DNA of 55,071 nucleotides from assembly GCF_902829295.1 (NCBI RefSeq), contig NZ_CADEPL010000026.1:1-55071 (forward strand), in the 5' to 3' direction. This stretch comes from Vogesella oryzae (GTDB taxonomy: Bacteria; Pseudomonadota; Gammaproteobacteria; Burkholderiales; Chromobacteriaceae). Both the position numbers and the translations under genes were made by a program. Numbering within the stretch: position 1 is the stretch's first letter; each line of letters opens with the position of its first letter. Positions 7,325 to 17,811 of this stretch are shown here, one piece after another. The notes beneath the pieces are model-generated. The model had not been told where the DNA came from. It worked only from the letters and a program-made list of their open reading frames with translations, and ran no database searches.

Positions 7325-9661
7325 TCAGGCCGATTCGTAGAGATAGTGGTCTGGCAAATCTTCCAGCGTGCACGCTTGCGGTATTTCGGAAATAGACACC
7401 AGACGCGGACTGACGTTACGCCCACCGGTACGCAAAGCCGACTTGCAAACCTCGCCACTCCCCAGCTTGAACAGTACATAGCGCTTGTCTTCCGTACCCG
7501 GCTTCGGTACGCCACCAGCCTGGACGAGACTAATTTCATCCCTGCGAAGTTCTTCGCACTTCTCGACCGGATAAATCCTCGGAATATGGCGCTCGGTACC
7601 GTCGCTGACCAACAAGGCCAGATAACGGATATCCGCCACATTCACCGGCGTGGCACCGGCAAACTTCTGCTTGCCTATCTTCTTTAGCGTGTCGACAGGA
7701 ATGTGATACCAGCCAGCGGTCCCCTCCTCGAATCCCTCTATATAACCAGCCTGACGGCCAGATTTTGGTGCCACCGGCGCAACCAGCGTCAGGTCCGGAT
7801 ACTTCGACAGCTGCAGGTTATAGGTATTGACCCGCGCCGCATCGTGCAGCTCGTGTACACCGGCCTCGGCCTGCATATAGGCAAAACCGCTGCGCCCGAA
7901 GGTATCGGCCAGAAAGTCGGCCAGCCAGCGGTTTTCACGGCCGGGCAGCAACGGAAACGCCCCGATACCGATCTTGTCTATCCCCTGCTGATAAGGGTTT
8001 GCACCAGGCTGCTCGTCGTGGAAACCCGGATACAGCACAAATGCCCCCAGCACCGGGCGGCGCTGGCCGCTTTCCGTCTCCTTGTCAGCTTTCATCACCA
8101 GCGCGTCACGGTAGCGGTGCATCTGGTTGATGGCATCTTCCGGGGCAAGATCACCCTTTTTCTCGCTGGAATCAATCCGGTATTTGGCATCGAAAATCCA
8201 GTGCAGGCGGCGACCATCGGGAAACTCCGCCTCCAGCACGATGTCGGGCTTCTGCTCGGTGGTCCAGCTGAAAATCTCTTTATTCCCGTTGGTACCGAAA
8301 GCCGGTTCGTGCGCCAGCCGCAGCTTCAGACCGCAACCACGTTCCATCATAAAGACCGCATGACTGCCATCCCGCAGCTTCATTTCCATGCCGCTTTTAT
8401 CCAGCCGCACGCTGCTTTCTTCCTCCACGGTAAAGCCGAGGTTCTTCAGCTGATCGCGCAAAGCCAGCACGCACCACACCTCGTACAGCTCGGCAATGTT
8501 TTTTAATGACCCCTCGCCATGTCGTCCCGCCACATCCAGATAACGGCGCAACTCCAGCCAGATGCGGTAAACCGTGGCATAACCATGACGGTGATGCAGC
8601 ACCAGCGAGTCACCATTCATGCCGGTAAACGTGCCGATGTCGCGGAAAAACGGCCGTGCGGCCAACTGCAACAGCCGGCCGGCATTCTCCTGCAGGCCAT
8701 CATTAAAGCTGGCCGATAGCCGCCCCTCGTCCGGCTTGTCGTCAGAGACAAACTGGCAACGGATGTTTGCAGCAAAACGCTGTAAATCCCTGCCGGTACG
8801 TTGCAGCACCATTTTTACAAATCGGTTTTCCGGCGTGTCCGTCTGCAGGTGTTTTTTATCCACGCGGTAATGGCGATGCGTCAGGCCGTTTCGCAAATCA
8901 CCGGCAACACGCTCTTCCAGCCGTGGAGAAAGGCGACCATGCAGCCGGTCGGCCTTGCGCTGCTGCACCGTATCCTGCAAGCGGCTATGCGGCGCATCCA
9001 GCACCCTGCGGACCGCCTGCTCCAGCGCCTTTTGCAGCCGCGCCAGCTGCGCCAGCCAGAACAGCGGAAAACGCTGGCTGCGCGCCTTGCCGCTACCGGC
9101 ATCCTGCAAGGTTGGCCGCGCAAAGGCAAAACGCCACAGCGGGTATTGCGCGTCCAGCTGTGCGCCGATTTGCGGGATATCGCTGTCGATATCCATTTTC
9201 ACCGGATACACACGCAGGGAAAGGGTTTGCCTGTGCAGGCGGCCGCCCAGATGGTATTCCAGCGTCAGCGCCAGCCAGCCGATATCGTTGCCGGTCTGCA
9301 CCATGCCGCGCAGGGTATTGCCGCGCAGACGGAAGCAGCTCTCCAGCGCCGCCAGCGGGTGGCGGATGCGCGGCGGCGGACTGGCATCCACCCCGTCTGA
9401 CAGCGTGAATTCGAATTCGTAAGCAAGGTTTTCGAACAGGAAGGCCTGTTCGGCAAGGCAATATTCGGCAGTGTCTGCGGCCTTTAGCGTGCCATCTTCC
9501 GCCAGCACATCCAGTGCCGGCGAAAAGCGCACCATGCAGGGTGGCAAGGCATCTTTGCCCCGCGACGCCAGCGTTGCGGCCAATCTTTGACGCCGCTTGT
9601 CAGGATCGGCACACCACAATTGCAAAGACCAGTTCCGCGTATGCAGCGTCAGTTCGCTCAT
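7325..9661 (-). CDS. DUF2357 PD-(D/E)XK nuclease, McrC-like partner of the McrB-type NTPase
   Basis: 778 residues. Around residues 471-495 it carries a PD-(D/E)XK nuclease core: KPDIVLEAEFPDG with Asp473, then HWIFDAKYRI with Asp491-Ala-Lys493. The family (DUF2357) is usually encoded next to McrB-like AAA+ proteins and supplies the cleavage subunit, as McrC does in McrBC and R2 in LlaJI. It is the last gene of the vsr-methyltransferase-mcrB operon, 14 bases after the mcrB stop. The first 300 and last 250 residues are not recognised and may serve DNA or partner binding. An exact TGCGGCCAAC copy lies inside (8657-8666). The biochemical role is inferred from family and context. Confidence 0.8.
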   Translation of the reverse strand: MSELTLHTRNWSLQLWCADPDKRRQRLAATLASRGKDALPPCMVRFSPALDVLAEDGTLKAADTAEYCLAEQAFLFENLAYEFEFTLSDGVDASPPPRIRHPLAALESCFRLRGNTLRGMVQTGNDIGWLALTLEYHLGGRLHRQTLSLRVYPVKMDIDSDIPQIGAQLDAQYPLWRFAFARPTLQDAGSGKARSQRFPLFWLAQLARLQKALEQAVRRVLDAPHSRLQDTVQQRKADRLHGRLSPRLEERVAGDLRNGLTHRHYRVDKKHLQTDTPENRFVKMVLQRTGRDLQRFAANIRCQFVSDDKPDEGRLSASFNDGLQENAGRLLQLAARPFFRDIGTFTGMNGDSLVLHHRHGYATVYRIWLELRRYLDVAGRHGEGSLKNIAELYEVWCVLALRDQLKNLGFTVEEESSVRLDKSGMEMKLRDGSHAVFMMERGCGLKLRLAHEPAFGTNGNKEIFSWTTEQKPDIVLEAEFPDGRRLHWIFDAKYRIDSSEKKGDLAPEDAINQMHRYRDALVMKADKETESGQRRPVLGAFVLYPGFHDEQPGANPYQQGIDKIGIGAFPLLPGRENRWLADFLADTFGRSGFAYMQAEAGVHELHDAARVNTYNLQLSKYPDLTLVAPVAPKSGRQAGYIEGFEEGTAGWYHIPVDTLKKIGKQKFAGATPVNVADIRYLALLVSDGTERHIPRIYPVEKCEELRRDEISLVQAGGVPKPGTEDKRYVLFKLGSGEVCKSALRTGGRNVSPRLVSISEIPQACTLEDLPDHYLYESA

Positions 9662-9675
9662 GCACTACGCCCCGC

Positions 9676-11364
9676 TTACGGCCAGAAGCTGGTGAAGCGG
9701 TTGGCCGTCAGCCTTTGCTGCATCCAGCCCAGCTTTTTCAGGCTGCGGCAAGCCACCGTCAGCACCTCGCCTTTAGATGTAGTGCGCAGCAGATCGGGCC
9801 GCACCTCGCCGGTGGCGATATCCGCCAGCTGGCTGCGTGCCGTGTCCAGCAGGCCATCCAGCACGGTTTTATCGGCGCTGTCCGCCCCGTGCCAGGCAAG
9901 GCGCTCCTCGTCACCGTCGATACGCGGCAACACCTTGGTCATCAAAAAGTCGTCCCACACCGCCTGTAGTGCCTTGTCGTCGGCAGGCTTGGCCAGCACC
10001 ACCGCCAGCAACAGCTCGTTGAGCGCACGATAAGCCAACTCGAACGGCGTGCCTTTCAGCACCGCGTTCACCGCCTTGAGAAAAGCCACGGTTTTGCTGC
10101 CAGCGCTATCCGTCGCGACCGCCGCAAAGTCATCCTTTGTCACACTGGTCAGGCGCGGGTAACCCAGCGTCACCGGCTGCGGCGGCGGCTGATCGTCCAA
10201 AAAGGTATCAAAATCGTTGGGGAAAAACTCGCCGAAATCCAGCGTAATGGCGCGGTCAATCACCTTGCGCGAAAAGCCGTGGGTGGTCTCGTCCATATTC
10301 ACGGTACCGGCCACGATCAGATTGGGCGGCAGCGGAATGCCGTGCTTGCAGAAGGCTTGCCACAAACCGTCCCATTGCTCATCGGCCAGCTGCAGGTTTT
10401 CACGCAGCTTGTTGCGGCCAACGTCTTCCAGCTGGGCAATGACCGCCGCCGTCAGCAGCGGCTCGCAACGGTACACCCCGTCATCCCACTGCCGGGTTTC
10501 CAGCACCGACAGATAATCGGCAAAGTATTGTTCGACCGGTGCCAGATTCATCTCGTCCAGACACAGCCAGTACGGCGTCAATGCATCTGCCTTTGCCAGC
10601 AGCCCCGCATCGTCCACACTGTCAAACGCTTCGCGCCACGCAGCGGCCATAAAGCGCAACACATCGGTGGCAACATATTCCGGCTGGCCGCCGATACGCG
10701 AGACATAACCCAGCAGGTCGGCCGGCTCATGCCAGTCCGGCCGCACACACACCAGTTTGAAGTTGGATTTGCCATCGCCGGAGGCTTCGGCCTGTTTGCG
10801 CACAAAACGGGATTTGCCGGTGCCGGAAATACCGGCGAGGAGGAGGAAGGGTTTAGCAATATCAAATGTAATATTTTCTGATATTGATTTTGATTGAATA
10901 AGACTTTTGGAAGGATTTTTCCGGATAGGTTCATATAAAGAGGCAAGACTATCCAGCCTTTCCAAGGCTTTATCAATATTTGAGATATTCAGTTCAATAA
11001 AATTGTCACTTATATCTTTCGCTTCTTTCCCACAGCCCCAACCAATTAACTTTGCTAGCGTAGCGAAAATAGGCTTAGTTTGGACTGTGACAAAAGAATT
11101 CATTGACAGGTTAGTAAAATAAGCGCCACCCGCATCACGCCAACTACTCTCTTCATACTGCTTTATTTTAATAAATTCAACAATATTCAAACGAATATCT
11201 TTGATTGCGGATATGAATGAATCTAAAGAAGCTTCAAAAGCTTTAACTGACCCTCGTTTACCACTATTCTGAAAAACAATACAACCTGACCTATCAAGCA
11301 ATCTTGCCTCAAAATCCGTACTAACTTCGGACAGAAAAATCTTCAAATTTTCATTTAGATTCAT
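9676..11364 (-). CDS. McrB-like AAA+ NTPase of a restriction system
   Basis: 562 residues. Walker A AGISGTGKSR is at about residues 177-186, Walker B with LCLDEMNLAP follows about 90 residues later, and the sensor region reads GTVNMDETTHGFSRKVIDRA. McrB proper has NTAD as its GTP signature, whereas this has NMDE, so nucleotide preference is uncertain. In McrBC and LlaJI-type systems this subunit binds modified or specific DNA through its N-terminus and drives the nuclease. The N-terminal about 170 residues (10855-11364) are strikingly AT-rich and unrecognised, while the rest has normal GC. Starts 3 bases after the methyltransferase stop and is followed by the DUF2357 nuclease. Confidence 0.82.
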   Translation of the reverse strand: MNLNENLKIFLSEVSTDFEARLLDRSGCIVFQNSGKRGSVKAFEASLDSFISAIKDIRLNIVEFIKIKQYEESSWRDAGGAYFTNLSMNSFVTVQTKPIFATLAKLIGWGCGKEAKDISDNFIELNISNIDKALERLDSLASLYEPIRKNPSKSLIQSKSISENITFDIAKPFLLLAGISGTGKSRFVRKQAEASGDGKSNFKLVCVRPDWHEPADLLGYVSRIGGQPEYVATDVLRFMAAAWREAFDSVDDAGLLAKADALTPYWLCLDEMNLAPVEQYFADYLSVLETRQWDDGVYRCEPLLTAAVIAQLEDVGRNKLRENLQLADEQWDGLWQAFCKHGIPLPPNLIVAGTVNMDETTHGFSRKVIDRAITLDFGEFFPNDFDTFLDDQPPPQPVTLGYPRLTSVTKDDFAAVATDSAGSKTVAFLKAVNAVLKGTPFELAYRALNELLLAVVLAKPADDKALQAVWDDFLMTKVLPRIDGDEERLAWHGADSADKTVLDGLLDTARSQLADIATGEVRPDLLRTTSKGEVLTVACRSLKKLGWMQQRLTANRFTSFWP

Positions 11365-11367
11365 AAT

Positions 11368-12603
11368 TTATATTATCGATTTAATTTTATTAGCAATTGC
11401 TGAAATAACAGGTACGCTAACACTATTACCAAACTGCTTGTATGCCTGCACATCAGACGTACAAGGCTGGAAATCTTCGGGGAAACCCTGCAACCTTGCT
11501 GCTTCCCGCGGTGTCAGCTTTCTCGGATTGGCATCATTCTGGGCAACCAGAATCTCGCTGCCGTCCTTATAATACCGCGCAGAAATTGTATTTGCATATG
11601 GCGATTCACTATCCACGAGTCCATAGCCGAATCCTTTCCCATTTTCCTTGTTCCGTACACGACGCTCCTGGTGGCCTTTCCATAGCCGGTCAGAAATGGT
11701 GTACTTAGGGTCAGGGTTCTTTTCAAGAATATCGCCGACTCTGGTAGGAATGCCGAGCGGCTGGGGATAGTCGAAACGGTCAAGCAAGCCGTCACGCCAC
11801 AACACGATATAGATACGCTGACGGTTCTGAGGTACGCCAAAGTCGATCGACTTCAGCACCATTGCTTTGGCAAGTGCCTGGATCTGCTTGGTAGTACCAT
11901 TCAAAATGACATCACGTGGTATGTTGCAGCTGTATCCGATAGAGGTCAGGGTCTGCAGAACAATCTGGAGTGTGCGGCCTTTTTCATGACTGATTAACCC
12001 CTTCACATTTTCCAGCAGGGCCATTTTCGGGCGTTTAGTCGCCAGTATTTCGGCGATATCATGGAATAGGGTTCCACGAGTATCCTCGATACCCAGCTTT
12101 AAACCTGCATGCGAAAACGGTTGACAAGGAAAGCCACCCAGCAAAACATCATGGTCGGGGATTTCTGAAGGATTAATTTTGGTAATATCTCCAAATGGAT
12201 AATCCCCATGATTCCGGCAATATGTATCTTGAGCTTTGGCATCAAACTCGGACGAAAAAACACACGTACCACCGGCTTGCTGAAATCCCATTCGCATGCC
12301 CCCGATGCCGGCAAACAAGTCGATAAACGTGAATTTATTTGCATCATGTGCAGGTTTGACGTGCCGGACTGCATCCAGAATTGCTTTGAGACTAGCTGCA
12401 CGGGTATCGATGCCCTCTTCTTTAAGCAACACCAACAATCGCTTTTTCAGGGTACCGTCAGTATCCGCAAACAACGCGGTACCCTCTGCCAATGCGGCAA
12501 GCCATTGATGCACAAGAGCACGAGGTTCGGTGCCAACAGGGGTATACGTCACCGCTAGCGGCGCAACAATCTTCTCAATTTGAACCATCTGGTCTCGATA
12601 CAT
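11368..12603 (-). CDS. C5-cytosine DNA methyltransferase (Dcm/EcoRII-type)
   Basis: 411 residues from ATG 12603 (GTG 12615 would add four). All main motifs are visible in order: I FIDLFAGIGGMRMGFQ, IV GGFPCQPFS with the catalytic Cys near residue 160, VI LLENVKG, VIII QNRQRIYIV, IX RKLTPREAARLQGFP and X QFGNSVSVPV. The approximately 90-residue N-terminal extension before motif I resembles Dcm and M.EcoRII. It methylates cytosine C5 in an unknown target; the following McrB/DUF2357 pair should cleave DNA, and the preceding vsr should repair deamination at its sites. GC content is lower than that of flanking housekeeping genes, consistent with acquisition. Confidence 0.92.
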   Translation of the reverse strand: MYRDQMVQIEKIVAPLAVTYTPVGTEPRALVHQWLAALAEGTALFADTDGTLKKRLLVLLKEEGIDTRAASLKAILDAVRHVKPAHDANKFTFIDLFAGIGGMRMGFQQAGGTCVFSSEFDAKAQDTYCRNHGDYPFGDITKINPSEIPDHDVLLGGFPCQPFSHAGLKLGIEDTRGTLFHDIAEILATKRPKMALLENVKGLISHEKGRTLQIVLQTLTSIGYSCNIPRDVILNGTTKQIQALAKAMVLKSIDFGVPQNRQRIYIVLWRDGLLDRFDYPQPLGIPTRVGDILEKNPDPKYTISDRLWKGHQERRVRNKENGKGFGYGLVDSESPYANTISARYYKDGSEILVAQNDANPRKLTPREAARLQGFPEDFQPCTSDVQAYKQFGNSVSVPVISAIANKIKSII

Positions 12604-12618
12604 TTGAACTACCACGCC

Positions 12619-13095
12619 TCAATCCGAATCAGGCAGCACACTGCTACCAACTTCTGTAAAACTGCCCCCGCCATTCAGCCAGGACTCTATAAATTTGATC
12701 GTCTCCGGAAGTGCTTCAAACATTTTCTTGCCCTTTAAAGCACACTCCCATACCACCATCACCCGCCAGCCCGCAGCAGCCAGACTGTCCAGCACCACCC
12801 TGTCACGCGCCACGTTGGCCGCAATCTTGCCTTGCCAGAACGCGGTATTCGACTTGGGCAGACGGAACAGGCGGCAGGCCTCATGCCCGTGCCAGAAACA
12901 GCCATGCACGAAAATCACCGCGCGAAAACGCGGAAACACCATATCCGGCTTGCCCGGCAGGCGCTTGTCGCACAGGCGGTAACGGTAGCCGCGCGCATGC
13001 AGGGCCTTGCGCAGCAACATTTCCGGCCGCGTGTCCCTCGCGCGGATACCCGCCATCATCCGGCTGCGGGTTTGCACATCAACAATATCTGCCAT
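12619..13095 (-). CDS. vsr: Very short patch repair (T:G mismatch) endonuclease
   Basis: 158 residues. Vsr nicks 5' of the T in T:G mismatches created by deamination of 5-methylcytosine. The fold signature is complete: TRSRMMAGIRARDTRPEM at the N-terminus, GKPDMVFP with the metal-binding Asp, FVHGCFWHGHEAC with the catalytic and zinc-region His residues, and FWQGKIAANVARD. Start at the ATG giving MADIVDVQTRS; the in-frame extension lacks support. It is the first gene of the minus-strand operon, 15 bases before the cytosine methyltransferase. An exact motif copy lies at 12814-12823. Confidence 0.93.
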   Translation of the reverse strand: MADIVDVQTRSRMMAGIRARDTRPEMLLRKALHARGYRYRLCDKRLPGKPDMVFPRFRAVIFVHGCFWHGHEACRLFRLPKSNTAFWQGKIAANVARDRVVLDSLAAAGWRVMVVWECALKGKKMFEALPETIKFIESWLNGGGSFTEVGSSVLPDSD

Positions 13096-13115
13096 AGCCC
13101 TTATTAAACCATCAA

Positions 13116-13150
13116 GGCCCGGCAACCTCCAGGTTGCCGGGCCCTTTATT
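13116..13150 (+). terminator. Terminator-like hairpin between divergent vsr and HNH genes
   Basis: GGCCCGGCAACCT / AGGTTGCCGGGCC (13116-13143) is an almost loopless 13-bp inverted repeat followed by CTTTATT on the plus strand. It resembles a plus-strand terminator although no plus-strand gene precedes it; it begins about 20 bases upstream of the vsr start. Confidence 0.6.
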
Positions 13151-13275
13151 CCGCTGCCGGTTTTGCCAGTTTACCAGATCGCGTCCTGACCGACGGACTG
13201 CATGATTCATGTCAGATTCCATCAGCATGCATAAAGATTAAAATGCCCATCCGGCAATGCATAAAGGATAGCAAC

Positions 13276-14115
13276 GTGACCAGCTCTGTCATCACCCCCT
13301 CCGCCGCACATCTGCGCTTCTTCGGCATCCGCAAAAAGGATTTTGCCGCCTCGGTTATTTCGGCAAAAGACGAAGCCAAAAAAGGACAGATCACCTGTAC
13401 CGGCAAAGAATACGACATCCTGTCAGGGTTCTTTAAAGGGGAACTTCATACCGGCAAGGCCGCAAGCGATCCGGACAAGGCAACCAAACAATTCGTACTC
13501 GACAATGCCGGCGGCCAGCCAGTGCCGCTGAAGCTGGTTTACCCGAAAGAAGGTAAAAACGAGCTTCGCCTCTATATGAGCAAGAAAAACGGATTCAGAC
13601 CGCAAGCCGGGGACATCTGGTATGTATACAAACGGGACAGCAAGAAGCTGCATATCGGCTTTATGTCCCGGCACGAATGGGAGCAGATCGGTAAGCAGGA
13701 CCCGGATGACGCGGACTACCAGCAGGCCATCCAGGCTGAACTCGCCGGTCAGCCGGTAATGCAGACACGCTATGCCTACCCCAGACTGCTGGCACTTGCG
13801 AAATCCGAATGCGAAAATGCCGGCTATCGCTGCCGCGTGGACGGCTCCCACCAATCTTTCATCTCGGGTACTAACGGGAAACCGTTTGTCGAGGTCCACC
13901 ACCTCGTACCGCTCGGGCAGCAAAGTCACTACACCGTCACGCTGGATTGTGCGGCCAACCTTGTTGCCCTGTGTCCGAATTGCCACCGGCAGTTGCATCA
14001 TGGCGAAGTGACTAGCAGAAACGTTCTGCTTGAAAAACTGCTGGCAGATAGAAAAGCTGCACTAGCCACTGCAGGGATAGATATCACCCTTGCGGGACTC
14101 GAGGTCTGCTACTAG
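13276..14115 (+). CDS. HNH endonuclease associated with the restriction island
   Basis: 279 residues from GTG 13276, which has AAAGGA 7 bases upstream; ATG 13243 would add 11 residues. The C-terminal third is an HNH nuclease: CENAGYRCRVDG, then EVHHLVPLGQ, and NLVALCPNCHRQLHHG, with paired cysteines for a structural zinc. The N-terminal part contains NELRLYMSKKNGFRPQAGD followed by WYVYKRDSKKLHIGFMS, which could be a B3/EcoRII-N-like DNA-binding fold, but that is only a guess. It may be a methyl-dependent (McrA-like) or a Type II-like nuclease protected by the neighbouring methyltransferase. Divergent from vsr; ends at a bidirectional terminator. Confidence 0.75.
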   Translation: MTSSVITPSAAHLRFFGIRKKDFAASVISAKDEAKKGQITCTGKEYDILSGFFKGELHTGKAASDPDKATKQFVLDNAGGQPVPLKLVYPKEGKNELRLYMSKKNGFRPQAGDIWYVYKRDSKKLHIGFMSRHEWEQIGKQDPDDADYQQAIQAELAGQPVMQTRYAYPRLLALAKSECENAGYRCRVDGSHQSFISGTNGKPFVEVHHLVPLGQQSHYTVTLDCAANLVALCPNCHRQLHHGEVTSRNVLLEKLLADRKAALATAGIDITLAGLEVCY

Positions 14116-14120
14116 AGACA

Positions 14121-14150
14121 AAAAAGGCCTCCACCTGGGAGGCCTTTTTT
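14121..14150. terminator. Bidirectional intrinsic terminator between HNH gene and gyrB
   Basis: AAAAAGGCCTCC-ACCT-GGGAGGCCTTTTTT: G/C stem flanked by an A-tract and a T-tract, so it serves the HNH gene (+) and gyrB (-). Right edge of the island. Confidence 0.93.
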
Positions 14151-14167
14151 GACAGCAACAGCCGGTA

Positions 14168-16597
<2,430 letters not shown>

Positions 16598-16605
16598 CTA
16601 CCGTC

Positions 16606-16625
16606 TGCGGCCAACGTTGGCCGCA
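16606..16625. repeat. Perfect 20-bp palindrome of the TGCGGCCAAC motif between dnaN and gyrB
   Basis: Identical to the palindrome at 4711-4730. It lies inside an operon-like spacer of about 107 bases between two co-directional genes, so it is not only found at transcription ends. Confidence 0.95.
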
Positions 16626-16665
16626 ACAGCGCGCGCAAGGCTGGCCCCGCGCGCTTGCCCGCGCA

Positions 16666-17775
16666 TCAGATGCGCATCGGCATCACGATGTACTTGAAGT
16701 TGCTGTTGTCAGGGATGGTCACCAGCGCGGAGCGGGTGCCATCGCCAAACGCCAGCTGCAGGGTGTCGGCCGGCAGGTTGGTCAGCACGTCCAGCAGGTA
16801 GTTGATGTTGAAGCCGATCTCCAGCTCGCCGCCCTGGAAGGCGATTTCCAGCTCTTCTTCCGCTTCTTCCTGCTCGCTGTTGGTACACAGGATGGACATC
16901 GCGCCCGGCTTCAGCACCAGACGCACGCCGCGGAATTTCTCGTTGGCCAGAATGGCGGCACGCTGCAGCGCCTGCAGGAAGGTGACGCGCTCGATCAGGA
17001 AGATCTTTTCGTTATCCAGCGGGATCACGCGGTTGTAGTCCGGGAACTTGCCGTCCACCACCTTGCTGATGATCACGGTGCTGCCGAAGCTGAAGCGCAC
17101 CTGGTTGGACAGCAGCTCGATGTTGATCTGTTCGTCGCTGTCCTGCAGCAGCTTGTACAGCTCCAGGATGGTCTTGCGCGGCAGGATCACTTCGCTCTTG
17201 GCCAGCGAAGCCTCGATGTCGGCGCAGGCAAAGGCCAGACGGTGGCCGTCGGTGGCGATCAGGCGGACCTGGTTGCCTTCGGTCTGCAGCAGCAGGCCGT
17301 TGAGGTAGTAGCGGATGTCCTGCACCGCCATCGCGTACTGCACCTGGGCGATCAGCCGCTTCAGGTCGCGCTGGCTCAGCTGGAAGCTGGCTTCGGCGGC
17401 ACTGCCGGCGGTCAGCAGCGGAAAGTCGTCGGCCGGCAGGGTCTGCAGGTTGAAGCGGCTCTTGCCGGCTTTCAGCGTCAGGCGGCCGGCGTCCTGCTGT
17501 TCCAGGGTCACGGTGGCGTTGCCCGGAATGGCGCGCAGGATGTCCTGCAGTTTCTTGGCCGAGGTGGTCAGGCGGAATGCCTCACCAGCCATGTCGTCCG
17601 GGCTGGCGGTGGTGATCTGGATCTCCAGGTCGGTGGCGAGGAAGCTCACCGCGTCGGCCTTTTTCTCGATCAGCACGTTGGACAGGATCGGCAGGGTGTG
17701 ACGGCGCTCGACAATGCCGGTCACAGCCAGCAGGGGTTTGAGCAGCGCGTCGCGTTCGGCTTGCAGAATCAGCAT
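16666..17775 (-). CDS. dnaN: DNA polymerase III beta sliding clamp
   Basis: 369 residues, the standard clamp length, with three repeated domains. Begins MLILQAERDALLKPLLAVTGIVERRHTLPILSNVLI and ends NSNFKYIVMPMRI, the conserved C-terminus that lines the peptide-binding pocket for polymerase and other clamp partners. The ring encircles DNA and tethers Pol III. GGGAG precedes the ATG by about 9 bases. It follows dnaA by 36 bases and precedes gyrB, the conserved replication operon. Confidence 0.97.
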   Translation of the reverse strand: MLILQAERDALLKPLLAVTGIVERRHTLPILSNVLIEKKADAVSFLATDLEIQITTASPDDMAGEAFRLTTSAKKLQDILRAIPGNATVTLEQQDAGRLTLKAGKSRFNLQTLPADDFPLLTAGSAAEASFQLSQRDLKRLIAQVQYAMAVQDIRYYLNGLLLQTEGNQVRLIATDGHRLAFACADIEASLAKSEVILPRKTILELYKLLQDSDEQINIELLSNQVRFSFGSTVIISKVVDGKFPDYNRVIPLDNEKIFLIERVTFLQALQRAAILANEKFRGVRLVLKPGAMSILCTNSEQEEAEEELEIAFQGGELEIGFNINYLLDVLTNLPADTLQLAFGDGTRSALVTIPDNSNFKYIVMPMRI

Positions 17776-17811
17776 GTGCAGACTCCCGGGGTTACGGTTC
17801 GTTTATCAGTA

